From Diacronema lutheri (lineage: Eukaryota; Haptophyta; Pavlovophyceae; Pavlovales; Pavlovaceae), in assembly GCA_019448385.1 (NCBI GenBank), contig JAGTXO010000015.1:496001-560000 (forward strand): a stretch of DNA of 64,000 bases, in the 5' to 3' direction. Shown here piece by piece: positions 29,322 through 37,354 of this stretch. Position numbers and translations under genes: made by a program. Every line of letters begins with the position of its first letter. The first letter of the stretch is position 1. A model generated the notes under the pieces. That model ran no database searches, was not told the origin of the DNA, and saw only the letters and a list, made by a program, of their open reading frames with translations.

Positions 29322-30171
29322 ATGTCCGCCATGTGAGCACCCGGCCGGCAACTCCCGAGAGCCCCCTCGCCCACACCCCCTTCCTCCTCCAGCGCGACGG
29401 CGCTCAGACCCGCGCCAACGCTCCGTGCGCAGGCCGAACGACGCATCCGCCGCAGCCCTCGCGGAGACGCACGCCGAACACATCGACGTGTCGCGCGAGC
29501 CCGACCTGAAGACGCTCCAAGTGCCACCTCCTGTCGACTCGTCCGTCGAGGGCGACGTCGAGGCCCCCATGGACAAGGACGACCTGCCGCCGTACGACGA
29601 GGCCGCGGCCAAGCTTGCTCGCGACCGGCGCATGCTCGGCGCCGCCATCGCCGGTTCGTCCCTCGCCCTGCTCGTGAGCGGCAACTCGATCGTTGCTGCT
29701 GCGGTGGGCGGCGGCGCCGCGTACGCGACGACGCGCGAGGGCAAGCTCGGCGACGCGGCGCGCACGATCGGTGACAAAACGATGGACCTCATCGATCGAG
29801 CGCGCGTCAAGCTCCACGAGCACCGCGTCCCGGAGCGCGCTGCGGCCGCAGCGGCCGCCGTGTCCGCCAAGGCCGCCGAGATTGACCGGCAGTTCCACCT
29901 CACCGAGCGCGGCCGCGTTGCGGCGGCGGACGTCGCGACGAGGCTGCAGGCGCTCGATGCGCGCCATGGCATCGTTGAGCGTGCAACGGCCGCCGCTGCA
30001 TCCGCCACACCTCGCGGCGCTGCGCGCGACGGCGCGGCTGTGCCGTCGGCTGAGCGCACGTCCGAACTCGACGCCGAGGCCGGTGCGACGACGCTTGGCG
30101 TGCCAGTGGACGACGCGGACCAGTTGGCTGACCTGCGTCTGGGCAAGGCATCAAGCCACGCGGCCAATTGA
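29322..30171 (+). CDS. glycine-zipper hydrophobic-hairpin protein, unknown function
   Basis: No in-frame ATG exists in the main exon. An 11-nt coding exon (29322-29332, ATGTCCGCCAT) joined by a GT-AG intron (29333-29432) to 29433-30171 restores ATG-Ser-Ala-Met-Pro-Asn and gives 249 residues. The protein has an acidic N-terminus, a small-residue hydrophobic segment (LGAAIAGSSLALLVSGNSIV, then AAAVGGGAAYATT) that could be a membrane hairpin, and an amphipathic Ala-rich helical region (LIDRARVKLHEHRV, AAAAAAVSAKAAEIDRQF). It resembles lipid-droplet, dehydrin-like or stress-associated proteins only in general character. No family is assigned. Confidence 0.55.
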
Positions 30172-30181
30172 CCACGCCTAC

Positions 30182-30253
30182 CGATGGGGGAAGGGGGCGG
30201 GGGGGTGGGGGGGTGGGGGGGGGATGGGGGGGGTGGGGGGGGGGGGGGGGGGG

Positions 30254-30295
<42 letters not shown>

Positions 30296-30297
30296 CG
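30182..30297 (+). repeat. G-homopolymer tract of about 115 bp
   Basis: Nearly pure G with rare A, T and C interruptions, located 11 bp beyond the stop of the glycine-zipper gene. It could form G-quadruplexes, and its length may be mis-assembled. Similar but shorter tracts occur in RPN1 and phosphate-translocator introns in this window. Confidence 0.85.
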
Positions 30298-30538
30298 CAT
30301 GATAGCGCGCAATCGCCGCAACCGTGACGGCGCCCGATGCGGCGATCTCGTCGCCGTCGAGCAGCAGCCGCATGAATGAGCGGTTCTCACCAAGCGCTGC
30401 GCGCAGCACGCCGCCAGGGTCGGTGACGCGGCTGGGGTGCGAGGGGAGCGAGGGGAGGGTGAGCACGCCGACGAGCGCATGGTCCGACGACCAAGTCGAG
30501 CGCCAAATCCGCGAAAGGAAGTGCGCGCCCGCCGGCAT
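30298..30538 (-). CDS. possible short ORF divergent from the methyltransferase
   Basis: From an ATG at 30538 the minus strand encodes about 80 residues that look like real protein (HFLSRIWRSTWSSDHALVGV, then NRSFMRLLLDGDEIAASGAV) before running into the C-tract as poly-Pro. The downstream end cannot be placed, because the frame then lies antisense to the preceding gene. It may be the first exon of a gene whose remainder is hidden by the homopolymer, or a chance open frame. Its ATG is 30 bp from the methyltransferase start. Confidence 0.25.
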
Positions 30539-30568
30539 GGCATCCGGCCAACGGTGCGCCCACGGGCG

Positions 30569-31507
30569 ATGGGCGATCGGCCGTCGCCGCTCCAGTCGGA
30601 CACATTCGACTGGCTGCTGTCGCTGCGCGCGCACCCCGAGCTGCGCGAATGGCTACTTCCGTCGGCTCACGGCCTCCGCCTGGACGCGCGCGTCCTTGTC
30701 GTGGGCTGCGGCGACTCGACCCTCTCCGAGGACCTCGCCGACTGCGGCTGCACGCGCGTCGTCGGCGTCGACATTGAGGAGCGATGCATTGCGGCGGCGC
30801 GCGCACGCACGGTGGGCAGGCCCAGCCTCTCGTGGGCCGCCCTCGACCTGGCAGCGGCGCACGGCCTGCCCGCTCAGCTCGGCCGCTTTAACCTCGCACT
30901 CGACAAGGGCACGCTCGACGCGATCGTGTGTGCGGGCGACGATGTTGCGTGCCGCGCCGTGTGGAACGTGCGCGCTGTGCTCGAGCCGAACGGCGTGCTC
31001 GTTGTCGTGACTTTGCACCGCGACGGCACCGTGCAGCGCCTCGTCGAGCCGCCCGCGCTCGGCTTCGCCGTGGTCGCGTCGCACGCGCTGCGCGTCGGCC
31101 GCGTATTCGACGGCAAGGTGCTTGTCTGCCGTGCGGGCGGAGGCGGCGGGGGCGGTGGCGTGGGCAGCGAGGCCGGCGCGAGCTTCGCCGAGTACCGCGC
31201 GCAGGTTGCGGCCGCACCGCGGGAGGACGCGACGCCGCTTCTCACGCCCGAGCGCGAGGCCTCGCTGCGGCTCCTATTTGCGATGCGCAAGCACTCGCTC
31301 GACTGCGCCGCGCCCGGCGCGGCGGCGGCCGGCGCGGGAACGGCGTTGGCTGACGTGCACGCGCTCATTTTCTCCGAGGCTGAGAGGAGCGAGTACGCGC
31401 TCGCCGACTTTGCGCAGGACGTGGCCGCATTCGAACCGTCGCTTGCGAGCGACGGCGCTGCGTGGACGGCAGACGATGCGGTGCGCTTCTTGCTCGCAAC
31501 GCAGTAA
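30569..31507 (+). CDS. SAM-dependent methyltransferase (METTL12/EEF1AKMT4-like)
   Basis: Single-exon gene of 312 residues starting MGDRPSPLQSDTFDWLLSL. The SAM-binding motif I is ARVLVVGCGDSTLSEDL, followed by GVDIEERCI (acidic residue for ribose) and NLALDKGTLDAIV, the characteristic post-motif of the CS-methyltransferase/METTL13-like protein-lysine methyltransferases. VLEPNGVLVVVTL is the usual strand 5. A Gly-rich linker (about 31137-31160) separates the catalytic domain from a helical C-terminal part. Likely substrates are translation factor eEF1A or citrate synthase lysines by family analogy, but the target is not shown here. Confidence 0.75.
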   Translation: MGDRPSPLQSDTFDWLLSLRAHPELREWLLPSAHGLRLDARVLVVGCGDSTLSEDLADCGCTRVVGVDIEERCIAAARARTVGRPSLSWAALDLAAAHGLPAQLGRFNLALDKGTLDAIVCAGDDVACRAVWNVRAVLEPNGVLVVVTLHRDGTVQRLVEPPALGFAVVASHALRVGRVFDGKVLVCRAGGGGGGGGVGSEAGASFAEYRAQVAAAPREDATPLLTPEREASLRLLFAMRKHSLDCAAPGAAAAGAGTALADVHALIFSEAERSEYALADFAQDVAAFEPSLASDGAAWTADDAVRFLLATQ

Positions 31508-31862
31508 TTATGCATGCACGGTGCAGTCGCCCTGCCGTCTTCATCCTCGCCGTGCATCATTCCGCTTCTCCCTCCCCCCACGGCGCTACGCGGGGCCCGA
31601 GTGAGCTCCCGCCTCGCGGCACGGGGCCGCAGATGTAATTGCATCGCGACACGGCCCCGCCCGCCCCACATGGCTGGCATGAGGTCAGCGCGCCAGCCTC
31701 CCCGCGGTCCGACAGCGTCGCCACCCTTGGCGAGAGGAGGTGCGTGTCGCAGCACGAGCTGAATCGGGCGCGGGGTGCATGCGTGCTGCCGCTGCGGCAG
31801 CCGTTAAGCGCGCGTGCGGCGCGCACTCGCTGGCGAGCGAGCGAGCGCGCTTCGCGCGGCAA
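31508..31862. other. convergent intergenic region, nothing recognised
   Basis: These 355 bp lie between the stop codons of the methyltransferase and the phosphate translocator. The sequence is GC-rich with no repeat or RNA gene seen. It presumably holds the 3' untranslated regions of both genes. Confidence 0.5.
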
Positions 31863-33417
31863 TTAGGCCGCCTTGGGCTTGGGCTTGTCGTTCGCCTTGG
31901 CGAGCGAGTAGAGCAGCGCGCCGAGGATCGCGATCGTCGAGCCGATCATCGACTGCTTTGACACCGGGTTGCCGAAGACGATGACCGTGGTCGCGATGAT
32001 CGCCACGCGCTTGATCGTGTTGCCTGGCGGGCGGCGCGTGCGTGCGCGCGCGGCACGGCGTGGCAGTTGGCGCGCGTTCAGCGCGCAAGCGCACCGGGCC
32101 GTCGCATGGCCGGCATGCAGCAGGTGTGTGTTTGTGGGGGGGGGGGGGGGGGGGGGGTGCACACCGATCGCATGCGTGATCGGGTTGACCTGCGAGAGCG
32201 TGAAGAACGCGACCTCGTTGTACGCGTAGTAGTAGAGGCCGTCGAGGAAGAGCTGGCGCCACATCCAGAACGAGCCCTTCTTGGCGACAGCCGCTGCCCA
32301 CGCCGCCGGCAGCTGCGGCAGCTCGTAGTAGAGGAAGAAGGGCATGGAGAGGACGAAGGCGATGATCGTGAGGATGCCGTACAGGTTGGCCGCGCCCAGG
32401 TTCTCACCCACCGGCTTGTCCATCTGCGACTTGGAGTAGACCGCACGCGAGGCGAAGGCGATGTTGGACATCATCGCGCCGGCGAGCGCCTGTGCACCGA
32501 CGCAAAAGAGAGTAGCGGGGATGGATGGATGGATGAATGGGCGGGCGAGTAGGCGAAAGGGCGGGCGGGCGCGGGCGGCGCGCGCGCGACGGCAAGAGTC
32601 GCGCGAGGGAGGCGCGCGCCAAGCGGCAAGCGATTGCGCTTCCGCGCTTCGCGCACGCGCGCGCGCGCGGCGCGGTCGCTGGGGGTAGTTGCGGCTGCCG
32701 CGGAGGGGTCGCCCGCCGCACCGTCCACGTGAAAGAAAGCTCCTTGAGCGAGGCAAGGCCGACGCCGCCGATGATCGGGAGGAGCGTCGCGTACACCATT
32801 GGCGAAAAGGTCTGGCCGAGCACGAGGAATGAGAGCAGGCACGTGAAGACCGGCTCGCCCGCCTTGACAATCTGCGCGAACGAGACCGCGCCCGCGCCGA
32901 GGGCAATCACGGCCGACGCGTGGCCGGCGGCGTGGAAGACGCCGATGGGGAAGAGCTTCTTGTAGCCCTCGAACGAGACCTTTGGCGCCTTGCGCAGGCC
33001 CGTCGCCCACATGAAGAGCACGTACGGGATGCCGACGAAGAGCGAGACGACGGTCATCGTCCACGGCATCGGGAAGACATTCTGGCACTTCTTGTTGGTC
33101 AGGTTGTACATCACGTTGAGGAAAAACCACGTGGCGAAGCTGAGGCCAACCTTGGCCGTGTTCATCCACGACATGGGCACCGTCACGCCCATCGGGAGCA
33201 TGCAGACCTCCTCGGGGTCTTCCGAATCGCAGAGCTCGGCGCCCGCGGACGCATCCGCCATGCGCGGGAGCGCGCGCGGCGCGGAGAGCGCCCAGACGCG
33301 CACGACCGACGGAGCGGTCGAGCGGACGAGACGCGCGCGCACCGCCGAGCTGCGGAAGGCGCTCGCGCCCTCGAGCGCGACGGCGAGACCCGCCAGAAGG
33401 GCGTATGATGTGCGCAT
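31863..33417 (-). CDS. plastid triose-phosphate/phosphate translocator family
   Basis: Three exons (33417-32722, 32489-32165, 32023-31863) with GT-AG introns give 393 residues. The N-terminus is a signal peptide ending in GASAF-RSS, the ASA-F type cleavage site of plastid preproteins in algae with red secondary plastids, followed by a Ser/Arg-rich transit stretch. The transporter domain has the TPT family blocks FFLNVMYNLTNKKCQNVFP, LSFTW-TALAGAMMSNIAF with RAVYSK, YYAYNEVAFFTLSQVNPITH and NTIKRVAIIATTVIVFGNPV. It exchanges triose phosphate, 3-phosphoglycerate or phosphoenolpyruvate for phosphate across a plastid membrane. The exact substrate is not deducible. Intron 2 carries a 20-bp G run on the + strand. 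Confidence 0.9.
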
Positions 33418-33772
33418 GGTGGAGCTTCGGCTCTCGGCAGCAGATGCTCACACCGCACGTTCAAGTGTTCGGGTGCGGTTACATCGAGAACTTCGAGCGA
33501 CTTCGCTTGTGCGGATTTTAAAAGGCTGCCACGCGTACGTCACCGGTGTCACCGGCGTCACCGGCGTCACCGGAGGGCGCGGCGCGAGGAGCGGGCCTCG
33601 TCGTCGCCAACGCCGCCGAGCTCGACACGCTCGATGTCGCGATTGAATTCACCGACAATCGCGGCCTGGCGCGCGGGCGTGCCGAGGGCGAGCGTACGTC
33701 CACGGGCGCGAGGGGGGGGAGGAGGGGGGTCACAGTGACACGGCCCGTCAGTGAGAGCTTGGCCGTGTCACG
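33418..33772. other. translocator upstream region with 9-bp tandem repeat
   Basis: The proximal ~130 bp upstream of the translocator start (its promoter side) include TTTTAAAAGG near 33516-33525. Next to it the 9-mer GTCACCGGY is repeated four times in tandem (about 33540-33577). The rest, up to the stop of the coiled-coil gene at 33773, shows short open frames without recognisable domains. Confidence 0.4.
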
Positions 33773-36250
33773 TCACGCAGCGCGACGGCGCGGCGACCTG
33801 CCGGGCGCGCGTGCCGCAGGGAAGCGGCCGCCGCGCGCAGCGCGCACCGCCGTCCTGTTCGCAGCGTCAAAGCGCGCGCGAAGGTCGCGCAGCCGCAGCG
33901 TCGTGTCCCGGTCCGCAGCGCCAGCGTTCTTGTCGGTGGCGAGGCGCGGCGCGTCGCACAAGTGCCAGGGCGCGCGGCCGGGCGAAGAAGTGCCTCGTTC
34001 AGTCAAGCTGCCGAGCTCGTCGCCATCGCCGCCATCGTACCATTCAAAGCTTCTCCCGCCTTCCTCAGCTGAGCGCGCGGCGGCGGCGCGCGCGGCGGCG
34101 AGGTCGGATGCGACGGCCTCGGCGACCGCCGCGCGCGTGGCGAGCCCCGCGGCGGCCGGCGCCGCGCTGCAGCCGCGCGCGCGCACGCTCGCGCCGGTTG
34201 CGTGCGCGTGCGTGCGCTGCCGTGGCTGCTCGCCGCAATGCGCGTGCGGCGCGACGCGGTTGTGAACGCCCGCCGCACGAGGCCGCACCGAGTTGCCACC
34301 CGCCGCGGTGAGCGGCGGCGGGGCGCGCGCGGCCGCGGCGCGTGCGCTAGGCGCGGCGCTTCGGGCACGATCGCCGGCTGGCGCGCGCTCCGCCGCCCAC
34401 CGCCGCCGATCGGCGTGCGTGTGCGCGTCGCTGGGCCCGCACGCCGTTACCGTTTCCGTTACCGTTTCCGCCTCGGCGCGCGCCGCTCGCGAGCGCGCGA
34501 GCGTCTCGGCGCGCGCGAGCTCGACTGCCGCGACCGCGCGCGCCTCGGCGTTGGCGATCGCGGCGCGCGCGACCGCATCCGCTTGCGCGAGCGCGCTCGA
34601 GCGCGCAGGCGCACGTGTGCGCTCGGCGGCGCGCTCGGCCCACTCGGCGCGGCCGTCCTGCCTGCCTGCCGCCGTCGATCGTGGCTCGGCGTCCAATCGC
34701 TCGCGCGCGCGCTCCGCGGCCGCCGCGCGCGCAGACGCGCGCGCAGCCATGTCGGCGGCCGCGTCGCGCGCTCGCGTCAGCGCGCCGCAGCGCAGCTCAA
34801 GCTCAGCACAGCGCTTGCGAATCTCCATGAGTTGCACATCGTCGCGCTCGCGCGCCGCGCCACGCCGCGCCCAGCGCTCCTTCGCGGCCTCAAGCTCGGC
34901 GCGCGCGCCGCGCGCGTCCGCCTCGGCCGCGAGCCGCGCGTCGTGCGCGAGCTCGAGCTGCCGCTCGGCCGAATCCGCGCGAGCGATCGTCGCGCTCGCC
35001 TCGGCCGCCGCGTCGGCGGCTGTCGCAAGCGCGGCCGTCGCGTCCGCGTGGAGCGAGCGCATCGCCTCGGTCGCCTCGCGCTCGCGCTCGTCAAGCGCGC
35101 CGCGCGCGTCGCGCGCGTCCGAGCGCGCCGCGCCCAGGTCGGCGCGCGTAACCGCCGCGTCTGCAGCCGCGTCTGCCGCCTCGGTGCGCAGCGCGTCCGC
35201 CTCGGCGCGCGCCCTGTCCGCCTCGGCGCGCGCGTCAGCGAGCGCGTCGGCCGCGGCGGCGGCGCGCGCGCGCGCCTCTGCCGCCTCAGCGCGCGCGTCG
35301 GCGAGCGCGTCGGCCGCGGCGTTGGCGCGCGCGCGGAAGCTTGCCGCCTCGTCCAACGCTCGGTTGAGCGCGTTGCGCGCCTCGGCCAATTCGGCGCTGG
35401 CTGTGCCGCCCACGAGCTGCAGCTTGTCGAGCTCGGCGCGCGCCGCTGCACGCGCACGTCGCGCCGCGTCCGCCTCAGAGCGCGCCTCGCCCAAGTCGTC
35501 GAGCGCGCGCGCGAGCTGAGCGGCGGCCGACGCCGATGCGGCACTCGCCGCCGCGTGCGCGCGCACAGATGCGTCGAGCTCGGCCTGCGTGCGCGCGAGC
35601 GCGTCGCGCACGTCGCGCAGCTGCGCACCAAGCTGCTCGGAAGCCTCGGCCGCGCCGGCGCGCTCGGCGCCATCTGAGCGCGCGCCGCGATCCGCGCGGC
35701 GTGGGGCAGTGCCGTGCGCCAGCGCCGCAGATCGGCGCCACGCGCCGAGCGCGGCGCGCGCGCGAGAGAGCGCGATCGAACGCGCGAGCGCGCGCTCCAG
35801 AAGGTGAGCGTGCTGCTCTGCCGCGCGCCACCGCTCCTCCGCCGCGACCGCCTCGTCGGCGACGCGGATCGCCTGCTCGCGCTCGACGAGGAGCGTGCGC
35901 TCGAGCCGCTCGCGCTCCGCGTCCAGCGCGAGCAGATCGGCGCGCGCGTTGGCGGCGGCGCGCGCCTGCTCCTCAAGGCGCACACGCGCCTCCACTAACG
36001 CCTCGCGCAGCCGCGCCTTGTCCGCCGCCATCGCCTCGAGCTCCGCATCGAGGCCGGCCGCGCGGCGCGCGACGTCGTACTCGGACGCGCGCGGGCCGCG
36101 CGGCTCTGCCGACGCGTCAAAGGGCGCGGGCGTAAGGGCGGCGGCGAGCTCGGCTGCCCGCTCGTCGCGCGGCCGGCCGACCAGGCCCTTCGCCCGTAGC
36201 AGCAACGCATCGAGCGGCCCGCCGCGCTCCTCCGCCTCCCCGTCGCCCAT
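33773..36250 (-). CDS. Ala-rich long coiled-coil protein, unknown function
   Basis: Single-exon gene of 825 residues from the ATG at 36250. Residues about 60-600 are almost uninterrupted coiled coil of Ala, Glu, Arg and Asp heptads (LREALVEARVRLEEQARAAA, then ADALADARAEADRARAEAD repeated). The C-terminus is basic and disordered, apart from EEGGRSFEWYDGGDGDELG and a final helix with LRLRDLRARFDAANRTA. The composition follows the GC bias, so similarity searches would match coiled coils nonspecifically. The conserved short C-terminal motifs are the best handle. It could be a cytoskeletal or basal-body protein, but no family was recognised. Confidence 0.6.
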   Translation of the reverse strand: MGDGEAEERGGPLDALLLRAKGLVGRPRDERAAELAAALTPAPFDASAEPRGPRASEYDVARRAAGLDAELEAMAADKARLREALVEARVRLEEQARAAANARADLLALDAERERLERTLLVEREQAIRVADEAVAAEERWRAAEQHAHLLERALARSIALSRARAALGAWRRSAALAHGTAPRRADRGARSDGAERAGAAEASEQLGAQLRDVRDALARTQAELDASVRAHAAASAASASAAAQLARALDDLGEARSEADAARRARAAARAELDKLQLVGGTASAELAEARNALNRALDEAASFRARANAAADALADARAEAAEARARAAAAADALADARAEADRARAEADALRTEAADAAADAAVTRADLGAARSDARDARGALDEREREATEAMRSLHADATAALATAADAAAEASATIARADSAERQLELAHDARLAAEADARGARAELEAAKERWARRGAARERDDVQLMEIRKRCAELELRCGALTRARDAAADMAARASARAAAAERARERLDAEPRSTAAGRQDGRAEWAERAAERTRAPARSSALAQADAVARAAIANAEARAVAAVELARAETLARSRAARAEAETVTETVTACGPSDAHTHADRRRWAAERAPAGDRARSAAPSARAAAARAPPPLTAAGGNSVRPRAAGVHNRVAPHAHCGEQPRQRTHAHATGASVRARGCSAAPAAAGLATRAAVAEAVASDLAAARAAAARSAEEGGRSFEWYDGGDGDELGSLTERGTSSPGRAPWHLCDAPRLATDKNAGAADRDTTLRLRDLRARFDAANRTAVRAARGGRFPAARAPGRSPRRRAA

Positions 36251-36481
36251 CCACGTTGAACCGGGACTTCGCGCGCCCGGCTCTTAACGGGCGGTGGCCG
36301 GCTTGGCAAGTTCAGTATGGGGGCCAAGCTGGCCGATCTCGCGCCGGTCGCGTGCAGTCGTGCACCACTCGAAAGATTTCGCGGCCATAAGGTCGACGCC
36401 GGCGCTGCCGGCGCTCCTGCACGCAACGGGCTGCTGCCGCGCTGCTGCCCGCGCACGCGCACGGCTGTCTGACAGGCGGCG

Positions 36482-37197
36482 TCAGATCGGCTTCACTCGG
36501 AAATGCAGGCCGATCAGCGAGAAGACGAGGCATTTGATGTCCTGCACGAGGTAGTAGAAGACGCGCAGGCCCTCCGGGTCCTTGGACTCCTGCACGTCGA
36601 GCAGCGAGCCAATCTTGGTCGTCACGAACGAGATGTGCTCGCCGTTGACGATCGCCTCGAGCTCCTGCCGGCCATTCACGTCAGCGAGAGGCCAGTGGTT
36701 GTCATCCTCGCGCGTGATCTCGGACTCGCCGACGATTCTTCTCAGCTCGTTGACAACGCTCTGCGAGACCCAGGCTGCGCGGAGCACGCCGCGGACGGGC
36801 GCAGCGGCGGTTCGCCGTGAGCGCGCGCGGCCGCCCGCGCGGCCGTGCGCGCGGCGCGCGCACGGGGCGGCGTGCGCGGCAAGCGCTCAGTCGCGCGGAG
36901 AGCTCATCGGCCCGCACCCTCTTTGCGGATCATGACGTCGTTTTTGTAGTTGGAGTTGTTCGCATAGCGCAGCCGCCCGTCCGCGCGGAACTCAAACTCG
37001 AGAAACTCGTGGCCAAACTTGCCCTGGTGGCCGACGCTGCGCGCGGGGGCGCGGCGCGCGCGCGCAGCGCGGCGAGCACGTGGGTCGCGCTGCGTGGCAA
37101 GGTGCGCGTCGGGAGGAGCAAGCGGGGCGTCGGTCACTGCGAGCGCAGCTGCGGCGCACTAGTAGCGCAGGTAAAAGTCCTCGTTCGTCTCGCCCAT
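36482..37197 (-). CDS. MAGO: Mago nashi, exon junction complex core subunit
   Basis: Three exons (37197-37160, 37036-36918, 36774-36482) with GT-AG introns give 149 residues, close to the 146-147 of other MAGO proteins. Sequence is nearly universal: [39 protein letters not shown], then [27 protein letters not shown] and the invariant C-terminus [20 protein letters not shown] to HFRVKPI. It dimerises with Y14/RBM8A and locks eIF4A3 on spliced mRNA, so it acts in the nucleus and in mRNA surveillance. All three exon joins fall at positions that restore conserved residues, which calibrates splice calls in this genome. Start codons of this gene and the divergent CH-LRR gene are 157 bp apart. Confidence 0.96.
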
Positions 37198-37354
37198 GAC
37201 TGCACGCGCACGACGCGCGCGGCCACAATGGCTGCCTTTTTAAAAAGAGGTGGCGCTCAGGGACGCTTCGTCGCTTTTTCCCATACAGCCGCCCTCGCTC
37301 CACCGCCGCGCCGCCGACTGCACCACCGGCCGTACCTCCCCTCCGCCGCCGGCG

